Made by a program: the position numbers and the translations under genes. Positions 1 to 6,290 of a DNA stretch of 12,925 nt are shown here, piece by piece. Source of the stretch: GWF2-50-93 sp049297395 (GTDB lineage Bacteria; Verrucomicrobiota; Lentisphaeria; Victivallales; GWF2-50-93). The notes beneath the pieces were generated by a model. That model had not been told where the DNA came from and did not search any database. It worked only from the letters and a program-made list of their open reading frames with translations. Position 1 is the stretch's first letter. Each line of letters begins with the position of its first letter. The stretch lies in the NCBI GenBank assembly GCA_049297395.1, contig JBAQUG010000391.1:1-12925 (forward strand). Reading direction: 5' to 3'.

Positions 1-452
1 GTATAGGTTCCAGCAGCAGCGTATGAGTGCGTTGCCGTCGCGCCAGTTCCGGTCGTCGAGTCGCCGAAGTTCCAGGCATAGTTCGCAATCGTGCCGTCGC
101 TGTCGGTGGAGCTCGCTCCGCTGAGAGATACGGCCACGCCGGGTGTTCCAGTATACGGTCCGCCGGGTCTTGCTACGGGCAGCACATTCGCGGCCTGTGC
201 GATAGTCGCAGTTGTGGTCGCTGTACCTGTTGCTCCGCCATTATCTGTAACAGTCAAGGTGACAGTATATGTTCCGGCAGCGGCGTATGAGTGCGTTGCC
301 GTCGCGCCGGTTCCGGTAGTCGAGTCGCCGAAACTCCAGGCGTAGCTTGCAATTGTGCCGTCGCTGTCAGAGGATGTCGCTCCGCTGAAAGACACAGCCT
401 GTCCAGCTGTTCCTGTATAAGGTCCGGCAGGTCTTGCAACCGGTGGTACATT
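1..452 (-). repeat. Tandem PKD-coding repeat, 264-bp period
   Basis: The stretch GTATGAGTGCGTTGCCGTCG appears at 21 and again at 285, a period of 264 bp (88 codons). About 1.7 copies are in the window and the array continues past the left edge. Long blocks are identical at DNA level, including silent positions, which points to recent duplication or gene conversion within the PKD array. Confidence 0.85.
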
Positions 453-971
453 AGTTGTAGAAGCCACGGTAATCACTCGGCTGGTCTTGGCCGTCATATC
501 ACCGCTGGTACCGCCATTGTTATTTGTTGACAGTCCACTGGCATATAGTGTCGCTGTTCCGGAAGCAGGGGCAGTCCAGTTGAACTGCCAGCTTACAGCG
601 CCGCCGGTCATGTTCTTGCTGTTGCTTTGAATGACCTCTGCGGCTGACAGTTTGCTGCCCGTACCCGCAGCCAGCGTGCCGGCTGTGGTGGAAACGTCAA
701 AGCCGCCGCCTGTCTGCCCTGCACTTGTGACAGTGACCGTATAGGCGTTTGTGGAGTTTGGCGCAACCGAAGTCGGTCCGCTCAATGTGACAGTTGTTGC
801 CGGTCCGCCGCTATGGCACGAGGAGCAGGTAGCCCCTGAGCGTGTAGCCGGATTTCCGGAATAGCCGGTCCTTCCGCTGGCGTCAGCCAGCACAGTTGAT
901 ATTGTGCCTGGGGTCACGACCAGTGCCGCGATCACAGCCAATACAGATTTCCATTGCATCCGTTTAGTCAT
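1..971 (-). CDS. Secreted protein with CxxCH motif, Reeler-like domain and PKD repeats (partial)
   Basis: The reading frame is open from the ATG at 971 to the left edge, so the C-terminus is missing. Residues 1-32 form a signal peptide: Lys/Arg start, hydrophobic core, then a VLADA cleavage site. Just after it lies SGRTGYSGNPAT and then CSSCH (residues 49-53), the layout of the choice-of-anchor V/Reeler-like family of surface proteins. CxxCH could bind one c-type haem. Residues about 55-170 look like a beta-sandwich domain. From about residue 174 come PKD domains of 88 residues, each with a YAW-[SN]-FGD core and a GTYTVTLTV-like end. An in-frame ATG at 977 is the alternative start; 971 sits at a better distance from AAGGA. 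It follows the hydrogenase protease gene by about 100 bp on the same strand with no visible terminator, so co-transcription is possible. Exact function is unknown; periplasmic or cell-surface location is inferred. Confidence 0.85.
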   Translation of the reverse strand, partial: MTKRMQWKSVLAVIAALVVTPGTISTVLADASGRTGYSGNPATRSGATCSSCHSGGPATTVTLSGPTSVAPNSTNAYTVTVTSAGQTGGGFDVSTTAGTLAAGTGSKLSAAEVIQSNSKNMTGGAVSWQFNWTAPASGTATLYASGLSTNNNGGTSGDMTAKTSRVITVASTTNVPPVARPAGPYTGTAGQAVSFSGATSSDSDGTIASYAWSFGDSTTGTGATATHSYAAAGTYTVTLTVTDNGGATGTATTTATIAQAANVLPVARPGGPYTGTPGVAVSLSGASSTDSDGTIANYAWNFGDSTTGTGATATHSYAAAGTY

Positions 972-1071
972 AATCATTATTTCCTTGTTTTTGATATTTT
1001 ATTTTTATTTTCTTAAAACAAATTGATTCTTCCTTCAGCATTTCCGTATTGCCTTCGATCGGTTGTGGAGT

Positions 1072-1548
1072 TTAAATGTTCCTGCCAGCCATCTCGGAAA
1101 TTGTCTTCCTTGCCAGTGCGAGCATTTCAGGAATGACTTTTTTGATGGAAGGCGAAAGTTCCATCCCGTATTCTACGCGTTCCGGTTCGACGCCTATTAT
1201 TTTAATCGTCGGCCTTTTCCCCTGTCTGAAGATGTCGACGGCATCGAGCAGGCTCAGCTCATGGGCGGAACGCCAGAGCCTCCCGGATTCGTCAATGTCC
1301 TCCGAGGAGAACAATGACACCGTCCCAGGCTTCTTGCCGCTGGTGACGGCATCTATCAGGAGGATGCTCTCGGCATCGCTGATCAGATTCGTATAGAACA
1401 TTATCGCGGTCCCGACTTCCGACACGACCACCCCGGACTCTGGAGATTCCGCGAGAATCCTCGCGGTCTCCACGCCGGCGCCGTCGTCGCTCATGAGGAC
1501 GTTTCCAAGGCCGGCCACCCATACACGGCATTTGGAGTTATTATTCAT
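1072..1548 (-). CDS. [NiFe]-hydrogenase maturation endopeptidase (HyaD/HybD/HycI family)
   Basis: This 158-residue protein cleaves the C-terminal tail from the nickel-loaded hydrogenase large subunit, the last step of active-site assembly. The N-terminal GLGN-x4-DDGAG motif (residues 13-25) is the family signature. The likely nickel-sensing ligands are Asp22 (Glu/Asp position), Asp66 in LLIDAV and His96 in SAHELSLLDAV. IIGVEPERV near residue 118 is the usual late motif. The start at 1548 is chosen over one 12 codons upstream because its ATG overlaps the large-subunit stop (ATGA) and a GAGGG ribosome site lies about 5 nt ahead. That overlap implies translational coupling with its own substrate. 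It is the last of the three hydrogenase genes. Length is normal for the family. Confidence 0.93.
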   Translation of the reverse strand: MNNNSKCRVWVAGLGNVLMSDDGAGVETARILAESPESGVVVSEVGTAIMFYTNLISDAESILLIDAVTSGKKPGTVSLFSSEDIDESGRLWRSAHELSLLDAVDIFRQGKRPTIKIIGVEPERVEYGMELSPSIKKVIPEMLALARKTISEMAGRNI

Positions 1549-2945
1549 TTTGCCCTCATTACATGGACTGCGCAATCGAGGCACGGATCGAATGAGTGTA
1601 CAACTCTCAGGACTTCCACCGGCTTTTCCGGATCCTGGACTACGGTGCCCATGATTGCCTTTTCCATCGGTCCGAGCTGCTTTTTATCATCCCTTGGCGA
1701 GCAGTTCCAGCAGGTAGGGGTTATGACCTGATAGGCCGCTATCTTCCCGCCTTCCAGCTTCAACCAGTGTCCGAGCGCGCCGCGTGGAGCTTCCGTCAGG
1801 CCGAACGCCGTTCCCTTTGCGGGGATCGAGGTCTTGCGGAAGACAGGCTCCCCTATGCGGACCTGGGCCAGCCAGCGTTTCATCGCAACTGCGATCTTCT
1901 GGGCCTCGTATGCCCTGGCAAGCTGGCGGTCCATTACGGATACGCCTTCGTTATAGTCGCCCGTCATCCACATCCTGGCAAGAGGGCCGACCTCCATTGG
2001 GGCGTTCATGTAGCGTGGCGATTTCAGCCAGCTGTATGCGTCTTCCTTGGGATAGGTCGCTTCTGTCTTTCCATTGCCAGGTTTCATCTTGGATGTAGAG
2101 TTCTTGTACCATCCATATTTGACCTGCTCTGTAATTTGCGATTCGGCAAATGCCGACCTTCTCCTGGCGCCCTTCATGACATGTCCCGGAGAGAAAAGTT
2201 TCTTCTTGCCGGCTGTGTCCTCGTCAAAGCAGCCATATGAAAGGAGATTCCCGTAGCCTTCGCCGATTTCCAGGTAGTCTTCATATACTGATGCGAGAGC
2301 CTCTGCATCCGGTATGTAGACATTGTTGACGAAATCGATCAGTTCGTCGGTGTATTGGCCGAACAGTGTTATCTGTTCCTGTGTCGGCACGTTTGTGAAT
2401 CCTCCGGGGACGTAGGCTGGTGAATGCGGCTGCTTGCCTCCGAATACGGCTGCCGCTTCCTGCCCCTTGCGCTTCATTTCTATTGCCTTGAGATAGTGGC
2501 CTATGAGCCCGGCTGTCTGATCCGCGTTGAAACGCCTGTCTATGGACCAGCTTGACAGCCATGGCCTCTGGGCGGGACCGTCAATGTAGTCAAGTGCGCT
2601 CAGCAGATAGAAATGCAGTATATGGGATTCGACGAAATTCGCGCCCATGACCAGGTTCCTCTGGAGAAGACCATTAAGCGGAATTGTTGTCTTGCTGGCC
2701 GAATCAAGAGTCATCACCGCAGCCATTCCATGCGGGATCGGACAGACTCCGCATATGCGCTGTGTTATATGCTGTGCGTCGGTGGGTTCCCTTCCGACGA
2801 GGAAGTTCTCAAAACCCCTGAACAGATTGCCTGCCACGTGGACGTCAACGACCTGTTGGACGCCGCGGTGTGCGTCGACTGTCACATCGACTTTCATATG
2901 GCCTTCGATTCTGGTTATCGGATCTATTATTGTAAAAGTTGACAT
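1545..2945 (-). CDS. Periplasmic [NiFe]-hydrogenase large (catalytic) subunit, group 1
   Basis: This 466-residue subunit carries the Ni-Fe(CN)2CO site for reversible H2 oxidation. The N-terminus has IDPITRIEGH (residues 7-16), then the L1 motif RICGVC-PIPH (63-72) with metal ligands Cys65 and Cys68. The C-terminal L2 motif is DPCLDCAVH (453-461) with ligands Cys455 and Cys458. The codon for Cys455 is TGC, so this is not a selenocysteine enzyme. Only five residues, VMRAK, follow His461, the expected protease cut site; the removed tail in relatives is usually about 15 residues or more. There is no signal peptide, so the subunit is expected to be exported as a complex with the Tat-targeted small subunit. 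An AGGAGA ribosome site precedes the ATG, and the gap to the small-subunit stop is 31 bp. It is shorter than many group 1 enzymes (about 550-600 residues). No hyp genes or cytochrome b partner are in the window. Confidence 0.96.
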   Translation of the reverse strand: MSTFTIIDPITRIEGHMKVDVTVDAHRGVQQVVDVHVAGNLFRGFENFLVGREPTDAQHITQRICGVCPIPHGMAAVMTLDSASKTTIPLNGLLQRNLVMGANFVESHILHFYLLSALDYIDGPAQRPWLSSWSIDRRFNADQTAGLIGHYLKAIEMKRKGQEAAAVFGGKQPHSPAYVPGGFTNVPTQEQITLFGQYTDELIDFVNNVYIPDAEALASVYEDYLEIGEGYGNLLSYGCFDEDTAGKKKLFSPGHVMKGARRRSAFAESQITEQVKYGWYKNSTSKMKPGNGKTEATYPKEDAYSWLKSPRYMNAPMEVGPLARMWMTGDYNEGVSVMDRQLARAYEAQKIAVAMKRWLAQVRIGEPVFRKTSIPAKGTAFGLTEAPRGALGHWLKLEGGKIAAYQVITPTCWNCSPRDDKKQLGPMEKAIMGTVVQDPEKPVEVLRVVHSFDPCLDCAVHVMRAK

Positions 2946-2976
2946 TGTATTCTCCTGTTTTTTATTTATTTATAAT

Positions 2977-3948
2977 TCAGTCCCTATCTTCTCTTTCATC
3001 CCTATCTTCTCTTTCATCCCTCTTGTCCTTCCGTCCTTTCTTCCCATTGCCATAGAATGAAGACAGACCCAGTGGCGAATAGAAGGCCTCCGCAGTGGGG
3101 TATGCCGGATCAGTGCATCCTATGCAGGTACTCCCGGCGTTCACGCACCAGCTGACGCCGTTGTTCCACTTCTGATAGGGACAAGGGGCGAATGTGAACG
3201 GACCCCTGCATCCGAGATCCATCATGCATTTATCCGTTTCAGCAAAGGTGACCGCCTTTTCCTTTCCCAGGCGAGGGCAGTTTGTGTGCACCGTCTCCCC
3301 GAAAATGGAGACCGGACGGCCGTATTCGTCGAGAGGAACGCTGTTTCCTGCCAGCAGCTGCGCGATTGTCCCGATAATCCAGTCAGGATGGGCGGGACAG
3401 CCGGCTATGTTTATTGTTTCCATCCCGGTGTAGGATGACGCACTTACAATCTGCGTGGGGTTGTTGCCCGATTTAGGTATTCCGCCGAAGCACGCGCATT
3501 GGCCGACACAGATGATTTTCGAGGCTCCAGGAGCCAGGCTCCTGATGGCTTCGCCATAGGAGACATCCTTGCCGTTTTCCGACCAGACTATGCATGCCAT
3601 CCCGTCAAAAGCGGTTGGAACTCCGCCTTCCAGTACCAGGATGTAGTTCTTGGTGGCGCGGATGGCCGCCACGGCTTCACTTCCCGAAGGTCCCATCACG
3701 TTTGGATGGAAGATGAGATCAATTGGACCGAGAAGGAGCTCGTCAATGGTTTTAGGTGATGAGTCCGATATGCGGTTGAGCAGTGAAATCGAGCACCCAT
3801 TGCAGGAACTCCCCTGCAGCCAGATGACCGCAGGCGCATTGCTTGATGCAAGCAGGGTTTCAATTGCCTTTACATCCGTGCAGGTCAGCCCGAAAGCAGC
3901 CGCAGAGACTCCGCACATCCTCAGGAAATCGCGTCTTGATACATTCAT
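2977..3948 (-). CDS. Periplasmic [NiFe]-hydrogenase small (Fe-S) subunit with Tat signal
   Basis: This 323-residue subunit relays electrons from the Ni-Fe site. The N-terminus has a twin-arginine signal, SRRDFLRMCG (4-13), followed by a hydrophobic stretch. Proximal cluster ligands: Cys49 and Cys52 (CNGC), Cys151 and Cys184. Distal: His221, Cys224, Cys241, Cys247. Medial: Cys256, Cys268, Cys275, Cys278. Standard group 1 enzymes have W-P-V-x-A-G at the medial site; here it is W-C-V-N-A-G, so a [4Fe-4S] rather than [3Fe-4S] medial cluster is predicted, as in [NiFeSe] enzymes. CNGC lacks the extra Cys of oxygen-tolerant enzymes, so oxygen sensitivity is expected. No C-terminal membrane anchor is present; the last 20 residues are a charged Lys/Arg/Asp/Glu tail, partly made by an 18-bp repeat. 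A soluble periplasmic heterodimer is inferred. An AGGAG site lies 7 nt before the ATG. First gene of the operon. Confidence 0.96.
   Translation of the reverse strand: MNVSRRDFLRMCGVSAAAFGLTCTDVKAIETLLASSNAPAVIWLQGSSCNGCSISLLNRISDSSPKTIDELLLGPIDLIFHPNVMGPSGSEAVAAIRATKNYILVLEGGVPTAFDGMACIVWSENGKDVSYGEAIRSLAPGASKIICVGQCACFGGIPKSGNNPTQIVSASSYTGMETINIAGCPAHPDWIIGTIAQLLAGNSVPLDEYGRPVSIFGETVHTNCPRLGKEKAVTFAETDKCMMDLGCRGPFTFAPCPYQKWNNGVSWCVNAGSTCIGCTDPAYPTAEAFYSPLGLSSFYGNGKKGRKDKRDEREDRDEREDRD
2982..3017 (-). repeat. 18-bp tandem repeat encoding the charged C-terminal tail of the small subunit
   Basis: Two exact 18-bp copies of CCCTATCTTCTCTTTCAT (plus-strand reading) at 2982-2999 and 3000-3017, followed by a decayed third copy. 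On the coding strand they encode two DEREDR units just before the stop. The unit is a multiple of three, so copy-number change would alter tail length without a frameshift. Confidence 0.9.
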
Positions 3949-3981
3949 TTGTTTTCTCCTTTTATTTATCGCCCTCTATAG

Positions 3982-4002
3982 ATAAGAATGATTCTTATTC
4001 TT
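3982..4002 (-). promoter_or_regulatory. Fur-family operator-like hexamer array in the hydrogenase leader
   Basis: ATAAGAAT-G-ATTCTTAT (3982-3998) is a perfect 8-1-8 inverted repeat, followed at once by another ATTCTT (3997-4002). This gives hexamers in a 6-1-6-6 layout, like Fur boxes. The inner 7-1-7 TAAGAAT-n-ATTCTTA resembles the Fur/PerR-type core. It lies 34 bp upstream of the small-subunit ATG and would sit just downstream of the start predicted from the sigma-54 site. Whether the regulator senses iron, nickel, zinc or peroxide cannot be told from the site. Confidence 0.55.
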
Positions 4003-4019
4003 AGGTATTGGGCTTATCT

Positions 4020-4035
4020 AGCAGGTGTCGTGCCA
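4020..4035 (-). promoter_or_regulatory. Sigma-54 (-24/-12) promoter candidate for the hydrogenase operon
   Basis: On the minus strand the bases are TGGCACG-ACAC-CTGCT, against the sigma-54 consensus TGGCACG-N4-TTGCW. Only the first base of the -12 element differs, and the GG/GC spacing of 10 bases is exact. The predicted start is near 4009, giving a leader of about 60 nt before the small-subunit ATG. Sigma-54 control of uptake hydrogenases by HoxA/HupR-type activators is known in proteobacteria, which makes the match biologically plausible. Confidence 0.6.
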
Positions 4036-4221
4036 ATCTTTACCGGATAGGTAGTGAATTGGACGGAATTCTTTTGCCGCCAGTTTGTTTCCATAGGGAA
4101 ATGAACGATCGAGCGCGTGCTGTTACAAATAATCCCATTGAGTCCGACAACCTCCTCAGGAGAAGAAATTCCCCTGCTGCCAACATATGCATCCATACTC
4201 TGTCTTGAAAGCCTACTGGAA

Positions 4222-4237
4222 TGGTATGGAATATGCT
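4222..4237 (+). promoter_or_regulatory. Weak sigma-54-like promoter candidate for tatA
   Basis: TGGTATG-GAAT-ATGCT keeps the GG-N10-GC spacing and matches 9 of the 12 fixed positions of the -24/-12 consensus. The predicted start near 4248 leaves a leader of about 34 nt with a GGAGG ribosome site before the tatA ATG. It is weaker than the opposing site and could be chance. Confidence 0.3.
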
Positions 4238-4281
4238 GGAGAACGCAGTGTCAATTAAAAATTTCAAAAATGGAGGTCGTT

Positions 4282-4467
4282 ATGTTTGGTTACCAGGAAA
4301 TGATTATTGTCTTCCTTATTGTCCTTCTCCTTTTCGGAGGGAGCAAGATACCTGATCTTGCAAAAGGAATAGGGAAGGGAATCCGCGAATTCAACAAGGC
4401 GAAGGACGGTATTCGGGACGCCATCGAAAATGAAGTAACTGTTGACAAGGGTTCGAAGAAGAACTGA
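4282..4467 (+). CDS. tatA: Twin-arginine translocase subunit TatA
   Basis: This 61-residue protein forms the pore-like component of the Tat system, which exports folded cofactor-bearing proteins across the inner membrane. One N-terminal transmembrane helix (about residues 5-18) is followed by the FGGSKIPDLAKGIGKG hinge and amphipathic helix, the TatA/E hallmark, and a short charged tail. The start at 4282 is chosen because GGAGG lies 5 nt upstream; an in-frame ATG at 4270 overlaps that ribosome site. It is divergent from the Tat-dependent hydrogenase, which suggests a dedicated or co-regulated copy. No tatB or tatC is in the window, so those must lie elsewhere. TatA and TatE cannot be told apart here. 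Confidence 0.95.
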   Translation: MFGYQEMIIVFLIVLLLFGGSKIPDLAKGIGKGIREFNKAKDGIRDAIENEVTVDKGSKKN

Positions 4468-4530
4468 CTTTTTCCGGTTTGAATTCTTCGTCTTCCTGAT
4501 TTGAATTTGATTCCTGAAATGCTATTCAGT

Positions 4531-4551
4531 AATCCTTTCGGAAAAAGGATT
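4531..4551 (+). terminator. Hairpin downstream of tatA, ahead of the phosphohexomutase gene
   Basis: AATCCTTT (4531-4538) pairs with AAAGGATT (4544-4551) across a 5-nt loop: eight perfect pairs. No T-run follows, so it is either a weak terminator or an mRNA structure in the 112-bp gap before the next gene. Confidence 0.4.
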
Positions 4552-4579
4552 GGCTGCAATTCATAACAGGAGACGGACA

Positions 4580-5896
4580 ATGGCTGGAATTTTCAAGGCT
4601 TATGACATCAGAGGAATATATCCCGAACAGCTCAATGAGAATATCGCTGGAAAGATAGGACGGGCCTTCGTTCATTTCACCGGTGCCAGGAAAATTGTCG
4701 TCGGCCGCGACATGCGCCCGCATTCGGTGCCTCTCTTCGAGGCGCTTGCGAAAGGAATGACGGAGCAGGGCGCCGATGTGATCGATATTGGAATGTGCTC
4801 GACCCCGATGTCCTATTTCGCCAATGGAAAGCTGGGCGCCGACGGCAGTGTAATGATAACAGCCTCACACAATCCGGGACAGTGGAACGGGTTCAAGCTC
4901 TGCAGGAAGGAAGCCGTTCCGATCAGCGGCGCGACGGGGATCGCCGATGTTGAGAAGATTGTAAAGGATGAATCCTGGTCAAAGTCATCCTCCAAAGGCA
5001 GGATCACCGCTTATGACATTTCCAAGGAGTACGGCGAATTCCTCAGGAAATATGCGAAGGTCGACCGCAAGCTCAAGATCGTTGCGGATTTCGCAAACGC
5101 CATGGGCTCATACGAGATTGCAGGCATACGCGATCTCTTCGAAGTGATCCCGCTATATGAAAAACTCGACGGCACTTTCCCGAACCACGAGGCTAATCCG
5201 CTTGAAACCCACACCCTCGATGCCCTTCGCGCAAAAGTGAAGGAAGTCGGTGCCGACTTCGGTGCGGGATTCGACGGTGACGCCGACAGGTGCGGTTTCA
5301 TAGATGACAAAGGAGAGATCATCCCGATGGATCTTTTCACAGCCCTCATCGCGCAGGACATCCTTTCCAACGGGCCTGCCACCATCCTGTATGACCTTAG
5401 GAGCAGCTGGGCGGTCAAGGAATGCATTGAGAAGAACGGCGGAAAGGCCATCATGTCGAGAGTCGGTCACGCCTTCATCAAGGCTCAGATGCGCGAGTAC
5501 GGCGCAGTCTTTGCAGGAGAGCTGTCGGGCCACTATTACTTCAAGCAGAACTACACCACCGAATCACAGGGTCTTGCGACGCTGATGCTGGCAAACCTGA
5601 TATGCAAGACAAAGAAGAAAGTAAGCGACCTTGTCGCCCCGCTCAGGAAATATTCCTCCAGCGGTGAAATCAATTCCAAGGTCGCCGACGTCAAATCCGT
5701 CCTCGACACGATCAGGAAGAAGTATTCCGATGGCAGGATGTTCGAGCTTGACGGTGTTTCCGTCGAGTACCAGGACTGGTGGTTCAATGTCAGGGCCTCC
5801 AACACCGAACCTCTCATGAGGCTCATTGTCGAGGCGAAGGACCTGAAGACCATGGAATCAAAACGCGACGAGCTTCTCAAGATCATCAGAGGATAA
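4580..5896 (+). CDS. manB: Phosphomannomutase/phosphoglucomutase (alpha-D-phosphohexomutase family)
   Basis: This 438-residue cytoplasmic enzyme interconverts hexose 1- and 6-phosphates, feeding GDP-mannose or glucose-1-phosphate into envelope polysaccharides. The four family active-site segments are all present: the phosphoserine loop TASHNP with Ser96 (94-99), the Mg2+ loop DGDADR (232-237), the sugar-recognition loop GELSGH (313-318) and the phosphate-binding loop RASNTEP (405-411). The N-terminal FKAYDIRG (5-12) is typical of the ManB/AlgC branch. Length is slightly below the usual 450-460. The start at 4580 is preceded by AGGAG at a good distance; an upstream in-frame ATG at 4550 lies in the preceding hairpin and is unlikely. 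Sequence alone does not fix whether mannose or glucose phosphate is preferred. Confidence 0.93.
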   Translation: MAGIFKAYDIRGIYPEQLNENIAGKIGRAFVHFTGARKIVVGRDMRPHSVPLFEALAKGMTEQGADVIDIGMCSTPMSYFANGKLGADGSVMITASHNPGQWNGFKLCRKEAVPISGATGIADVEKIVKDESWSKSSSKGRITAYDISKEYGEFLRKYAKVDRKLKIVADFANAMGSYEIAGIRDLFEVIPLYEKLDGTFPNHEANPLETHTLDALRAKVKEVGADFGAGFDGDADRCGFIDDKGEIIPMDLFTALIAQDILSNGPATILYDLRSSWAVKECIEKNGGKAIMSRVGHAFIKAQMREYGAVFAGELSGHYYFKQNYTTESQGLATLMLANLICKTKKKVSDLVAPLRKYSSSGEINSKVADVKSVLDTIRKKYSDGRMFELDGVSVEYQDWWFNVRASNTEPLMRLIVEAKDLKTMESKRDELLKIIRG

Positions 5897-5926
5897 AGTT
5901 TTTCGGAAATCCCCAAAAAACTTTAT
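5893..5926 (+). terminator. Hairpin at the end of the phosphohexomutase gene
   Basis: ATAAAGTTTTT (5893-5903) pairs perfectly with AAAAACTTTAT (5916-5926), an 11-bp stem with a 12-nt loop. The stem includes the stop codon at 5894-5896. The stem is A/T-rich and has no long T-run after it, so it may be a partial terminator or protect the mRNA 3' end. Confidence 0.5.
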
Positions 5927-5946
5927 ATAGCGTGTCTTAATTCATA

Positions 5947-6231
5947 ATGTACTACGTCCACAAAAAAGAATTGCTCTGTCCAAAATGTAATCAGAAGTTC
6001 ACTGTCTCCTGGAAGGAATGGCGTGAGTTAGTATTCTGTTTTTCCCCTGAACAAGAGCCTTATTGGTATAAATGTCCATCCTGCAAGCATGAATTCGGTG
6101 ATGAAGAGAGGAAAAAGCGGGAGTCTGAATTTTATAAAACTTCGAAACCGATGATAGCCATTGCAGTCATTTTGGTCATGATTATACTGTCAGCTGTAGG
6201 TTATCTCCTTTGGATAATGTATTTCAAGTGA
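5947..6231 (+). CDS. Small zinc-ribbon protein with one C-terminal membrane helix
   Basis: A 94-residue protein not assigned to a named family. Two CxxC knuckles, CPKC (11-14) and CPSC (43-46), form a probable zinc ribbon, with Cys31 and many aromatic residues between them. A charged linker (52-62) leads to a transmembrane helix at about 69-91, which places the ribbon on the cytoplasmic side if the short tail faces out. There is no clear Shine-Dalgarno before the ATG; a TATATAG at about 5923-5929 could serve as a -10 for a nearly leaderless transcript. It follows the phosphohexomutase gene by 50 bp. Function unknown; a structural or regulatory membrane role is only a guess. Confidence 0.65.
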   Translation: MYYVHKKELLCPKCNQKFTVSWKEWRELVFCFSPEQEPYWYKCPSCKHEFGDEERKKRESEFYKTSKPMIAIAVILVMIILSAVGYLLWIMYFK

Positions 6232-6268
6232 GCCTTTTAATAAAAGCCGGTGAAATTTGATACTTTCT

Positions 6269-6290
6269 GCTCAGTTTTCTTGAGCTGTTT
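6269..6290 (+). terminator. Weak hairpin with T-rich tail after the zinc-ribbon gene
   Basis: GCTCA (6269-6273) pairs with TGAGC (6281-6285) around a 7-nt loop and is followed by TGTTTTC. The five-pair stem is short, so this is only a possible terminator. Confidence 0.25.

Larger units (their letters stand above)
3949..4281. other. Divergent control region between the hydrogenase operon and tatA
   Basis: This 333-bp non-coding stretch separates two diverging genes. It holds a Fur-type hexamer array (3982-4002), a sigma-54 promoter candidate facing left (4020-4035) and a weaker one facing right (4222-4237). The roughly 185 bp between the two promoters would be the place for sites of a sigma-54 activator; small inverted repeats such as TTTCC-ATAG-GGAAA (about 4089-4102) and CTCCT-C-AGGAG (about 4155-4165) lie there. 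Short frames across it have no ribosome site or recognisable protein. Confidence 0.7.

Noticed and set aside
1..452. CRISPR-like array
   Set aside because: The repeat is a 264-bp in-frame protein-coding unit without unique spacers.
978..1071. Sigma-54 promoter before the CxxCH/PKD gene
   Set aside because: A GG...GC pair on the minus strand is spaced by 12 bases, not 10, and the flanking consensus is poor.
1563..1581. Selenocysteine in the large subunit ([NiFeSe] enzyme)
   Set aside because: The Cys455 codon is TGC, with no in-frame TGA before the real stop.
1596..2240. Plus-strand open frame (214 codons) across the hydrogenase large subunit
   Set aside because: Antisense shadow of a well-conserved catalytic subunit with all motifs on the minus strand.
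4014..4267. Minus-strand short frames in the hydrogenase/tatA gap
   Set aside because: No ribosome site and no family resemblance; they overlap the promoter elements.
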